From positions 1 to 35,904 of the forward strand of contig UQSG01000027.1 in the NCBI GenBank assembly GCA_900543695.1: a stretch of DNA of 35,904 nt. The letters are read 5' to 3'. Below the pieces are notes generated by a model. The model was not told where the DNA came from, searched no databases, and saw nothing but the letters and a program-made list of their open reading frames with translations. Source of the DNA: an uncultured Clostridium sp. Lineage in GTDB: Bacteria > Bacillota > Clostridia > UBA1212 > UBA1255. The translations under genes were made by a program, and so were the position numbers. Below are positions 8,636-16,916 of this stretch, one piece after another (position 1 is the stretch's first letter; every line of letters begins with the position of its first letter).

Positions 8636-11281
8636 ATGAGGGGAAAAAGACTGCTTCTTTTTGCTGCGGCATTCGTTGCGGCTGCCGGCATTTTGCTGCT
8701 TACCCCCGCAACGGCTGTGACCTCCGAAGACGGCGGTCCGGTCCTTTCGGAGAAACGGGAAACGACGGTATACCAGTATGACTTTGAAGAAGACCTTGCG
8801 TATTATCTTGAGGCCCCGGGGCTGACGGGCATGGATACGGCGGTTTCGGTATCGGAGGGAAAGCTGATCCCGCAAAACAAGCTTTTCCTGTTTGGCACGG
8901 AGTACCGCCTGGGCGACGATTACGGCTTGTCCGGAGGAAGCGCACAATTTGATCTGATGCTGGAGGATGGCACGATAGATATCGGAATGCGTACGATCGT
9001 GCAGAACGCGAGACGTTCCTATAAAGGCATATGGATATCAATCGGTTCCGAGGAAATCTCGGTAAAGCTGCAGCCCGGCAAGGAATCGGCTTCCGCAAGG
9101 CATTCCGTCGAATTTACGCAGGAGCAAACGCTTGTGATCCGCGATTCTGTCGATGAAATCACGATCTGTGCCGGCGCGGAAGAAACACTCCTGATGCAGA
9201 TTCTTTATTCCTCCGACCGGATTCTTGTGAAGGACGGAGCGGGCAATCTGCTTCTGGAAGCGGAAACGGGAGACATCCCGGCCGCGGGATATCTCAGGAT
9301 CGGAGGCAGCAAGGATTTTAACGGGACGTTTGACAATCTGCAGTATGAGCATACTGAGATTGAACGCAGTCTTCCGCCGCGAGAGCAAAGAATCGTTTCT
9401 TATAACAACTGGGTCGCGACAGATGATCTCGGGCGCTCTGTCGCGGGCCATTCCGAGGCCGGAGATCCGAAAGAGGATAAATACGTCGGGATTTTCTATT
9501 TTATTTCGTTTGATCAGCTCGACGGAGGAATTTACGATCACACGAAGGCTTATCTCGAGGGCGGGCTCGACGGCCTGTGGGAGCAGCTGGAATCTGGCCC
9601 TGTTGGCTACGGCAGATATTGGGCGGAGCCGTATTTTGGATATTATATAAACGGCGACACGTGGGTTTACAGGAAACACGCATATCAGCTGACCGCAGCG
9701 GGCGTTGATTTCGTGTTCCTGGACATGTCAAATGCTTTGACGTATCCTGAGGCGCATATTCCCCTGTTTGAGACGTGGCTGCAGATCCGCAGAGAGGGCG
9801 GACAGACGCCGCAGATCGTGTGTTTTACGGGGGATCGGGCAGACGTTTTTATTAAAGACTTCTATACGCTGTACGAAAATATTTACAAGCACGAAAAATA
9901 TGACGAGCTGCATTTCCTGTGGGAGGGCAAACCGCTGCTGCTCGGAAATCCGTTTGATGTAGATGGAGATCTTGACGCGCAGAAGGCCATAAAAAGCAAC
10001 GCGGAACTGCTGGACTTTTACAACAACGAGTATGAAAGCGTTCTGGAGCAGTTTACGATCCGGAAAAGCTGGGCATGGAAAACGGATCCCGGCTACTGGC
10101 CCTGGCTGATGGATCCGCAGAGCCCGGGTACGGATTTTGAGGGCAACGTTGAGCAAATCTCGGTTGCCATCGGCCATCATGCCTCTACCAGCAAAGGACG
10201 CAGCTATGTGGACGGCGTGCAGCCGGACAACGGAAAGGACGACTTTGAGTTTTCTTCGGATACCGCCAGGTACGGCCTGGGCTTCGAAAGTCAGTTCCGG
10301 CATGCTATGGAAATGGAGGGAAACCCGTCCGTGATGATGATTACCGGCTGGAATGAGTGGACGGCGGGCAAATGGAAGGCGGAATCCGAAAACCAGATTG
10401 TCGGCAACACGCCGGTGGATTTTACGTTTGTGGACCAGTTTAATCCGGAGTTCAGCCGGGATGCCGAAGCAATGAAGCTCAGAGACGGCGTAGGCTTCGG
10501 GGATAATTTTTATTATCAGATGACGGACTATATCCGACGCTTCAAAGGAATCGGGGAACCGGAGGAGGCGTCCGGACAGAAGAAAATCAGCCTGGACGGC
10601 GATATCGGGCAATGGGACGGCGTAGGACCGGAATTCCGGGATACCATCGGAGATACGATGTACAGAAGCGCACAGTCCTTCGGCGGAGAATATCAGTACA
10701 TCAATACGACGGGCAGAAATGACATTGATTATGCCAAGGTATCGGCCTACGAGGGGAATCTGTATTTTCTGGCCGCCGCCGTAGACGAGCTTGTCCTGGC
10801 AGACGACGAGGCATGGATGAATCTCCTGATTGACTATGACGGCGATCCGGAAACCGGCTGGGAGGGGTACGACTTTATATTGAACCGCAGCAGGGAGGAC
10901 GGCCTCCTGAGCGTAGAACGTTTCGTTGACAACCGCTGGGAGTTCGAACGGGTGGGCTCCGCGCCGTATACGGTATCCGGCAGATACTTGACGGTTCAGG
11001 TTCCGGAAAGCCTCCTGGGAGGAAGACAAAACGATTGGTTTGATTTTAAATGGACGGATAATTCTACGCGGGACGGGAACGTTATGGAATATATGGATTT
11101 GGGCGACGCGGCGCCGAATGACCGCTTCAATTTCAGATTCATATATGAAAAGGGCTTTTTTGGAAAGCTTCTGGATCATACGGCAGGTAAAATTTTATTT
11201 GCTGCGGCTGTCGTTCTGATTTTGGGCGGGGGCGCTGCCGCTGTTTTGCTTGTGCGCAGAAAACGGAAAACCGCTTCCTGA
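8636..11281 (+). CDS. Membrane-anchored GH99/WbsX-like barrel protein with N-terminal sandwich and CBM9-like domain
   Basis: 881 residues, GGGAAGGA upstream of the ATG. Signal peptide ~1-28. Residues ~45-240 resemble a concanavalin/LamG sandwich ('FNGTFDNLQYEH'). The barrel spans ~260-640 and matches the preceding gene ('KYVGIFYFI', 'YWAEPYFGYY', 'AGVDFVFLDMSNALTY', 'ITGWNEWTAGKW', 'GFGDNFYYQ'). A CBM9-like domain lies at ~650-835 ('ISLDGDIGQWDGVG', 'GRNDIDYAKV', 'FKWTDN'). A C-terminal transmembrane helix (~855-875) and a basic tail RRKRK anchor it. It is likely a surface glycan-acting protein working with the upstream lipoprotein. Homology of the pair is clear by eye; the activity is inferred. 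Confidence 0.75.
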   Translation: MRGKRLLLFAAAFVAAAGILLLTPATAVTSEDGGPVLSEKRETTVYQYDFEEDLAYYLEAPGLTGMDTAVSVSEGKLIPQNKLFLFGTEYRLGDDYGLSGGSAQFDLMLEDGTIDIGMRTIVQNARRSYKGIWISIGSEEISVKLQPGKESASARHSVEFTQEQTLVIRDSVDEITICAGAEETLLMQILYSSDRILVKDGAGNLLLEAETGDIPAAGYLRIGGSKDFNGTFDNLQYEHTEIERSLPPREQRIVSYNNWVATDDLGRSVAGHSEAGDPKEDKYVGIFYFISFDQLDGGIYDHTKAYLEGGLDGLWEQLESGPVGYGRYWAEPYFGYYINGDTWVYRKHAYQLTAAGVDFVFLDMSNALTYPEAHIPLFETWLQIRREGGQTPQIVCFTGDRADVFIKDFYTLYENIYKHEKYDELHFLWEGKPLLLGNPFDVDGDLDAQKAIKSNAELLDFYNNEYESVLEQFTIRKSWAWKTDPGYWPWLMDPQSPGTDFEGNVEQISVAIGHHASTSKGRSYVDGVQPDNGKDDFEFSSDTARYGLGFESQFRHAMEMEGNPSVMMITGWNEWTAGKWKAESENQIVGNTPVDFTFVDQFNPEFSRDAEAMKLRDGVGFGDNFYYQMTDYIRRFKGIGEPEEASGQKKISLDGDIGQWDGVGPEFRDTIGDTMYRSAQSFGGEYQYINTTGRNDIDYAKVSAYEGNLYFLAAAVDELVLADDEAWMNLLIDYDGDPETGWEGYDFILNRSREDGLLSVERFVDNRWEFERVGSAPYTVSGRYLTVQVPESLLGGRQNDWFDFKWTDNSTRDGNVMEYMDLGDAAPNDRFNFRFIYEKGFFGKLLDHTAGKILFAAAVVLILGGGAAAVLLVRRKRKTAS

Positions 11282-11317
11282 CAAGCGCCGGGCCGGCTTC
11301 GGGGCTTGCCGCTTTTT
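11282..11317 (+). terminator. Candidate terminator after the membrane-anchored barrel gene
   Basis: CAAGCgCCG (11282-11290) pairs with CGGgGCTTG (11300-11308), one G-G mismatch, 9-nt loop, then TTTTT at 11313-11317. It begins right after the stop codon and overlaps the -35 of the next promoter. Confidence 0.5.
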
Positions 11318-11334
11318 GAAAGATCCTGTATAAT
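11306..11334 (+). promoter_or_regulatory. SigA-type promoter for tgt-yajC
   Basis: -35 TTGCCG (11306-11311), 17 nt, -10 TATAAT (11329-11334). It places the transcript start near 11341, upstream of the GTG start of tgt at 11393. Confidence 0.65.
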
Positions 11335-11392
11335 TCGAACTTGCGGGGCTTTGGGAGCTCCGTATAGTTTCCGGCAGAGAGGATGGCGGCAA

Positions 11393-12523
11393 GTGGCGGC
11401 TGTAACGTATGAACTGATAAAAATCTGCAAACAATCGGGGGCGCGCCTTGGCAGGCTGCATACGCCGCACGGCGTCATAGATACTCCTACGTTTATGCCG
11501 GTGGGAACGCAGGCCTCTGTGAAAGGAATTTCTCCGCAGGAGCTGCGGGCGCTGAACGCGGGCATTATCCTGTCAAATACGTATCACCTGTATCTCAGAC
11601 CCGGCCATGAGCTCATCCGGGAAGCCGGAGGGCTGCACCGGTTTATGAATTGGGACGGCGCCATTCTGACCGACAGCGGAGGCTTCCAGGTTTTCTCTTT
11701 GAGCAAGCTCCGGAAAATTACGGAGGAGGGCGTGCAGTTCCGCTCCCATATTGATGGTTCAAAGCATTTCCTGTCTCCTGAAAAGGTGATGGAGATTGAA
11801 ACTGCACTGGGCGCGGATATCATCATGGCATTTGACGAATGCGCCCCATATCCGGCTGATTATGAATACACGAAAAAATCGATGTACCTGACCTCCAGAT
11901 GGGCCGAGCGCTGTTTAAAAGCGCATACGCAGACACAGCAGCAGGCGCTCTTTGGCATTGTACAGGGGGGAATGTACGCGGATCTGCGGAAGATTTCGGC
12001 GCGGGACCTAGTCTCTCTGGATTTCCCCGGCTACGGGATCGGCGGTCTGAGCGTGGGAGAGCCGGCGGAGCTGATGTATCAGATGCTGGAGGAGACGGTT
12101 CCCGTTCTTCCGGAAAATAAACCGCGATATTTAATGGGCGTCGGTTCTCCGGATTATCTGATCGAGGGCGCAATCCGTGGAATCGATATGTTTGACTGCG
12201 TGCTTCCGACGCGGATTGGCAGAAACGGAACCGTGATGACGTCAAAAGGAAGAGTCATCGTAAGAGACGCAAAATACAGCAGGGATTTTACGCCGATGGA
12301 TGAAGAATGCAGCTGCTTTGCCTGCAGAAATCATACAAAAGCGTATGTCCGCCATTTGCTGAAGGCCGGCGAAATGTATGGGCTGCGTCTGACAACGATC
12401 CACAATCTTTCTTTCCTGACTAACTTGATGAAATCTATCCGCTGTGCTATACTGGAGGACAGACTTCTTGACTTCAGGAAGGAGTTTTATGCGAAATATT
12501 ATAACATCGGAGGATCTCAATGA
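11393..12523 (+). CDS. tgt: Queuine tRNA-ribosyltransferase
   Basis: 376 residues from GTG at 11393, preceded by AGAGAGGA. The upstream in-frame ATG at 11306 lies in the promoter and would add a tail unlike the family. Exchanges guanine-34 for preQ1 in tRNAs with GUN anticodons. Visible: DSGGFQ near residue 94, GIVQGG, GIGGLSVGE, 'FDCVLPTR' with the catalytic Asp near 268, and the zinc site CxCxxC (C306, C308, C311) with H337. Length is normal. Its end overlaps yajC by ATGA, the common tgt-yajC pairing. queH, acting in the same queuosine pathway, is encoded 8 kb away. Confidence 0.97.
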   Translation: MAAVTYELIKICKQSGARLGRLHTPHGVIDTPTFMPVGTQASVKGISPQELRALNAGIILSNTYHLYLRPGHELIREAGGLHRFMNWDGAILTDSGGFQVFSLSKLRKITEEGVQFRSHIDGSKHFLSPEKVMEIETALGADIIMAFDECAPYPADYEYTKKSMYLTSRWAERCLKAHTQTQQQALFGIVQGGMYADLRKISARDLVSLDFPGYGIGGLSVGEPAELMYQMLEETVPVLPENKPRYLMGVGSPDYLIEGAIRGIDMFDCVLPTRIGRNGTVMTSKGRVIVRDAKYSRDFTPMDEECSCFACRNHTKAYVRHLLKAGEMYGLRLTTIHNLSFLTNLMKSIRCAILEDRLLDFRKEFYAKYYNIGGSQ

Positions 12524-13029
12524 AAAGTAATGTGAGAAAAATCTTATCTTTTGTGATGCTGATCGCGGTGCTGGCACTGTCGTTTTCCATGACGGCATTC
12601 GCGGCCGAGGCGTCCGGAGCGACGAGCGGAACGGATGCAAGTCAGGGACAGACCGGAGGCGCCAATATGTGGCTCGTGATCGTACTTTACGTGGCGTTCT
12701 TCGGAGTAGTGGGGTATTTCCTTATTTTCCGTCCCAATAAAAAACGCAGAAAGCAGGAAGAAGAGCTGCGCAGCAGCATTATCCTCGGAGACGAGGTGAC
12801 GACGATCGGCGGAATCGTGGGACGAGTAGTAAATATAAAGGACGACAATATCACGATTGAAACTTCTTTGGACAAGACGCTGATGGAATTCAAGAATTGG
12901 GCGATCCGCGAGGTTAAGAAGCCGATTTCGGACGACGAACCGGAGAAGCCGGAGAAAGAAGAAAAGCCCGCTGAAATTGAAGAAAAGAACGAGAAAAACG
13001 ATAAGAAAGACAAAAAAGATAAGAAATAA
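12520..13029 (+). CDS. yajC: Preprotein translocase subunit YajC, extended
   Basis: 169 residues, longer than the usual ~90-110. An N-terminal signal-like segment (~8-28, ending AFAA) precedes the normal YajC helix ('MWLVIVLYVAFFGVVGYFLIF', ~50-70) and the conserved 'RPNKKRRKQ' and 'GDEVTTIGGIVGRV' region. The C-terminus is a long Lys/Glu run (~135-169) that is probably disordered. YajC associates with SecDF at the Sec channel. The start overlaps the tgt stop by 4 nt. The extra N-terminal segment suggests either a cleaved leader or a second membrane pass. Confidence 0.95.
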   Translation: MKSNVRKILSFVMLIAVLALSFSMTAFAAEASGATSGTDASQGQTGGANMWLVIVLYVAFFGVVGYFLIFRPNKKRRKQEEELRSSIILGDEVTTIGGIVGRVVNIKDDNITIETSLDKTLMEFKNWAIREVKKPISDDEPEKPEKEEKPAEIEEKNEKNDKKDKKDKK

Positions 13030-13053
13030 TACAGAATCACAATACATGCAGCC

Positions 13054-13110
13054 GTCCGCCGCGCCCGGAATCGTTCCCCGATCGGGTGTGGGCGGACTGT
13101 TTGGATTTTA
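13054..13110 (+). terminator. Hairpin between yajC and typA, candidate terminator
   Basis: GTCCGCC (13054-13060) pairs with GGCGGAC (13091-13097). An inner helix CCCG (13064-13067) pairs with CGGG (13083-13086), with ATCG/CGAT inside it. A T-rich but interrupted stretch follows (to 13109). Termination is plausible, though no typA promoter was found after it. Confidence 0.4.
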
Positions 13111-13146
13111 TAAGAAGCGGAACGATTCGGAAGAAATGGATGGAAT

Positions 13147-14985
13147 ATGGAAGCAAATACGAAAAACGTACGGAAAGACGTAAGAAATATCGCCATTATA
13201 GCGCATGTGGATCATGGGAAAACGACGCTTGTAGACGGACTGCTCAAGCAAAGCGGCACCTTTCGGGAAAATGAGGCCGTGCAGGAGCGCGTCATGGATT
13301 CCAACGATCTGGAACGGGAGCGCGGAATTACGATTTTGTCTAAAAATACAGCGCTGAATTATAACGGATATACGATTAACGTTGTAGATACCCCGGGACA
13401 TGCCGATTTCGGCGGAGAGGTAGAACGCGTTCTGGGAATGGTAGACGGCGTGCTGCTGCTGGTAGACGCATTCGAGGGATCTATGCCTCAGACGAGATTC
13501 GTGCTTTCCAAAGCGCTGTCCATGAATCTGAAGCCGATCGTCGTCATCAATAAAATCGACCGGGACGGCGCCAGACCGCTGGAGGTGCTCGACGAGATCC
13601 TGGAGCTGTTCATGGATTTGGGAGCGGATGAAGATCAGCTCAATTTTCCCGTGGTCTATGCCTCCTCCCGCGACGGCTATGCTTCTCTGGAGCCGGACGG
13701 CGGCGAGAAAACCGATCTGCGCCCGCTGTTCGAAACGATTATCAAAGAGATCCCGGCGCCGCGCGCGGACGTAGAAGCGCCGTTTCGGATGCTGGTGTCC
13801 AACGTAACGACAGACGAATACGTCGGGCGCATCGCCGTCGCACGCGTCGACCGCGGCAGAATCGCGGCAGGACAGACGGTGGTGGTATGCAACGCGAAGG
13901 ACGGAACCAGGAAAAATGCAAAAATCACATATCTTTATAAATTCCAGGGACTTCGGCGTGTAGAAACGCAGGAAGCGTTGGGCGGAGACATCGTTGTGAT
14001 CGCAGGGCTGCCCGACATCAATATCGGCGACACGGTCTGCAGTCCCGAGGCAGTGGATCCCATTCCGTTTATAAATATCGACGAGCCTACGATTTCCATG
14101 AATTTCAGCGTAAATAACAGTCCGTTTGCCGGGCAGGAGGGAACGTATGTCACGTCGCGCCATATCCGCGAGCGGCTTTATAAAGAGCTGGAAACAAACG
14201 TCAGTCTGAGAATTGAAGATACGGATTCTCCCGACACGCTGAAGGTATCGGGGCGCGGAGAACTCCATCTTTCTATTCTGATTGAAACGATGCGGCGGCA
14301 GGGCTACGAATTCCAGGTATCGCGTCCGCGCGTTATTTATAAAGAATCCGAAGGCGTTTTATATGAGCCGATGGAGCTCCTGACAATCGATGCCCCGGAA
14401 GACGCCGTCGGCGTGGTCATCGAAAAAATCGGACGCAGAAAGGGCGAGATGCTGAACATGCATCCGGCTTTGGAAAATTACGTCCGGCTGGATTTCAGAA
14501 TTCCGTCAAGAGGCCTGATTGGCTACCGATCGGAATTTTTGACGGATACCCGCGGAAATGGTATAATGAATCATATCTTCGACGGATTTGAGCCATATAA
14601 AGGCGATCTGGACGCCAGACAGCACGGCTCTCTGATCGCGTGGGAACGAGGAGAAGCCGTAACCTACGGGCTGTACAACGCGCAGGAGCGCGGAAAGCTC
14701 TTTATCGGCCCCGGGGAAAAGGTGTACGAGGGAATGGTGGTCGGCGAATGCGCGCGCGCCGAGGATCTTGTTATCAATGTCTGCAAGCGCAAACACATTA
14801 CGAACATCCGCGCCTCCGGCTCGGACGACGCCCTGAAGCTGACGCCTCCCGTAATATTGAGCCTGGAACAGGCGCTTGAATTCATATCCGACGACGAGCT
14901 TGTAGAAATTACGCCGAAGAGCATTCGGCTCAGAAAGAAAATATTGGACACGGAGCAGAGAGCAAAAGCCAGAGCAAAGGGGTGA
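13147..14985 (+). CDS. typA: Translational GTPase TypA/BipA
   Basis: 612 residues, typical length. G1 AHVDHGKTT (19-27), G2 region ERERGITI, G3 DTPGHADF and G4 NKID are all intact, followed by the EF-G-like domains and the TypA C-terminal domain ('GIMNHIFDGFEPY', 'GSDDALKLTPP'). It is a ribosome-binding GTPase that helps large-subunit assembly and stress adaptation. The ATG at 13147 lacks a strong Shine-Dalgarno (GAAGAAATGGATGG upstream). An in-frame alternative is GTG at 13171, but the N-terminus shown matches the family. It sits 5 nt before mltG and is likely co-transcribed with it. Confidence 0.96.
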   Translation: MEANTKNVRKDVRNIAIIAHVDHGKTTLVDGLLKQSGTFRENEAVQERVMDSNDLERERGITILSKNTALNYNGYTINVVDTPGHADFGGEVERVLGMVDGVLLLVDAFEGSMPQTRFVLSKALSMNLKPIVVINKIDRDGARPLEVLDEILELFMDLGADEDQLNFPVVYASSRDGYASLEPDGGEKTDLRPLFETIIKEIPAPRADVEAPFRMLVSNVTTDEYVGRIAVARVDRGRIAAGQTVVVCNAKDGTRKNAKITYLYKFQGLRRVETQEALGGDIVVIAGLPDINIGDTVCSPEAVDPIPFINIDEPTISMNFSVNNSPFAGQEGTYVTSRHIRERLYKELETNVSLRIEDTDSPDTLKVSGRGELHLSILIETMRRQGYEFQVSRPRVIYKESEGVLYEPMELLTIDAPEDAVGVVIEKIGRRKGEMLNMHPALENYVRLDFRIPSRGLIGYRSEFLTDTRGNGIMNHIFDGFEPYKGDLDARQHGSLIAWERGEAVTYGLYNAQERGKLFIGPGEKVYEGMVVGECARAEDLVINVCKRKHITNIRASGSDDALKLTPPVILSLEQALEFISDDELVEITPKSIRLRKKILDTEQRAKARAKG

Positions 14986-14989
14986 TTCC

Positions 14990-16267
14990 TTGAGCGGCGG
15001 GATCAGAAAACCGGGAGAGGTTCAGAATAAAAGAAAAACGGCAAACCAGGGAACGCAGAACGCCGCGGCCGCCCGCAGCGTACGAAACACGAACCGCAGC
15101 GTATCGGGCGGAGGCGTTCCGAAACCGGGCGCCGCGCGCGGCGGGAAGAAGGACGGCAGAGCGCTGAACGGAAAAGCCAGAAATATGAACAAGCGATACA
15201 AGGTACCGCTGACGATCCTTTTCGTTGTATTTCTGGTTGTCATTGTGTTTATGAGCAGTTTTCTGTCCTATACGTACCTGGTTGACAAATATGCCAATCC
15301 GGTCAGCGCGGAATCCATCTATCTGGACGAGGAAACGTCGGTCAAATTCAGAATCGACAAGGGCATGTCTACGAGGGATATTGCAGAGCAGCTGTATGAT
15401 CTCGGCCTGATCCAGAATAAAACGATATACCGTTTTCTCTCAAAATTTAACGGATTTGACGGCCAATATAAGGTGGGGACGTATACGCTCTGCGAGGGCC
15501 TTTCCTATGACGAGATTATGACGCTTCTGGCAGGAGAGCCGGAAACCGTCCGAGTAACGTTCCCGGAGGGCTTTACAACGGAACAGATTGCGGCCCGGCT
15601 TGAAGCGAATAACGTGGTTACGGCGGATGAATTTCTGGCGGCGCTGGAAACGATCGATGTGTCTTCCTATCCCTTCCTGGGCGAGCTGGCCGGAACCTCG
15701 AGAGACCACCGGCTCGACGGGTATTTGTTCCCGGATACGTATGAGTTTGACGTGAAAGCAAATGTGGAGGACGTCATCTACAAAATGCTGAACCGCTTCA
15801 ACGAGCTTTACCTGCCCGCCTATTACGAAAAATCCGAGACGATCGGTCTCACGACGGATCAGGTTGTCATCCTGGCTTCGCTTGTAGAACGGGAAGCAAA
15901 GCTCCAGTCGGAACGGCCGATCATTGCGGGCGTCTTTATGAACAGACTGCACAGCGACGATCCTTCGCTCAAAAAGCTGCAGTCCTGCGCAACGATCCGA
16001 TATATTTATAAAAAGCTTTACAACGAAGACGTCATTGACATCACGGAGGAGCACGAAAGAGTGGAAGATCCGTATAATACGTATCTTTATGACGGACTGC
16101 CGCCCGGCCCGATCTGCAGCCCGGGTATTGAATCCATTAAGGCCGTCCTGAATTATGAGGAGAGCGATTATTATTTCTTCGTGCTCAATGCCAAAGACGG
16201 CGTCGGCTCCCATATCTTTTCAAAAACGTACCAGGAGCATCTGGAAGCCCAAAATCAATATGGCTGA
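14990..16267 (+). CDS. mltG: Endolytic murein transglycosylase MltG
   Basis: 425 residues. The TTG at 14990 is chosen because AAAGGGGTGAT lies right before it with good spacing. Residues 1-65 are a basic, Gly/Asn-rich cytoplasmic tail, and a single transmembrane helix follows at ~68-92. Then come a LysM-like part ('KGMSTRDIAEQLYDLGLI') and the YceG catalytic domain with 'LDGYLFPDTYEF', 'ILASLVEREA' (catalytic Glu near 300), 'GVFMNRL', 'LPPGPICSPG' and 'SHIFSKTYQEH'. It cleaves nascent glycan strands at the membrane. Its stop overlaps trmR by 8 nt. mltG-trmR-U32 order matches Bacillus yrrL-yrrM-yrrO. Confidence 0.96.
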   Translation: MSGGIRKPGEVQNKRKTANQGTQNAAAARSVRNTNRSVSGGGVPKPGAARGGKKDGRALNGKARNMNKRYKVPLTILFVVFLVVIVFMSSFLSYTYLVDKYANPVSAESIYLDEETSVKFRIDKGMSTRDIAEQLYDLGLIQNKTIYRFLSKFNGFDGQYKVGTYTLCEGLSYDEIMTLLAGEPETVRVTFPEGFTTEQIAARLEANNVVTADEFLAALETIDVSSYPFLGELAGTSRDHRLDGYLFPDTYEFDVKANVEDVIYKMLNRFNELYLPAYYEKSETIGLTTDQVVILASLVEREAKLQSERPIIAGVFMNRLHSDDPSLKKLQSCATIRYIYKKLYNEDVIDITEEHERVEDPYNTYLYDGLPPGPICSPGIESIKAVLNYEESDYYFFVLNAKDGVGSHIFSKTYQEHLEAQNQYG

Positions 16268-16916
16268 TCCGATAACTGCATTTATTGACGGCCTTCTTCC
16301 GGAGGAAGCTCCGGAAGAACGGCTTCTGAGAAAATACGCCGAGGACCGCGGCATCCCGATTCTGAGACGAGACGCCGCGGCGTTTCTGCGCGTTCTTGCC
16401 GCGGCCTGCCGTCCTGCGCGGATTCTGGAGATTGGAACGGCAATCGGATATTCTGCCGCAATCCTTGGCAATCAGCTGCCCTGCGCGCAGATCGACACCG
16501 TTGAGAGCGATCTGGACCGCGTCGTGGAGGCGCGCGAAAATCTGACCAGACTGAAGCTTGAAGACAGAATCCGCGTGATCGCAGGAGACGGAGCGGACGT
16601 TCTGGCTTCGCTCTGCGTCCCCTACGATATGATTTTTTTCGATGCCGCGAAAGGCCAGTATATCCGGCTGTACGAAAATGCGCTTCGCCTGCTGAATCCG
16701 GGCGGCCTGCTGGTATGCGACAATTGTATTTTCTATGGAAAAGTAACGGAAGCACCGGAAGAAGCGGCGCATAAGCACCGGACCATCATTGCGAATCTGC
16801 GTGCCTTTTTAAATAAAATGATGACGGATCCCCGGCTTCAGGCATCCCTGGTAAACGTGGGAGACGGAATGGCGGTCGCATGCAAAATAAAAGGAGACTG
16901 TTTGAACCATGATTGA
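16260..16916 (+). CDS. trmR: tRNA 5-hydroxyuridine(34) O-methyltransferase TrmR (YrrM-like)
   Basis: 218 residues from ATG 16260. The longer frame from 16155 lies within mltG and is unlikely. Class I SAM fold of the O-methyltransferase-3 (COMT-like) family: EIGTAIGYSA is motif I, followed by TVESD, 'DMIFFDAAKGQY' and 'NPGGLLVCDN'. In Bacillus subtilis the member in this position converts ho5U34 to mo5U34 in tRNA. The adjacent U32 gene makes the hydroxylated substrate, which supports the same role here. It overlaps its neighbours by 8 nt on both sides, a tightly coupled operon. Confidence 0.88.
   Translation: MADPITAFIDGLLPEEAPEERLLRKYAEDRGIPILRRDAAAFLRVLAAACRPARILEIGTAIGYSAAILGNQLPCAQIDTVESDLDRVVEARENLTRLKLEDRIRVIAGDGADVLASLCVPYDMIFFDAAKGQYIRLYENALRLLNPGGLLVCDNCIFYGKVTEAPEEAAHKHRTIIANLRAFLNKMMTDPRLQASLVNVGDGMAVACKIKGDCLNHD

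Noticed and set aside
9728..11179. Long minus-strand open frame of 483 codons
   Set aside because: It lies fully opposite the membrane-anchored barrel gene, has no ribosome site or recognisable domain, and reflects GC-rich codon use on the other strand.
13108..14268. Minus-strand open frame of 386 codons
   Set aside because: Antisense to typA, which is an unmistakable GTPase on the plus strand.
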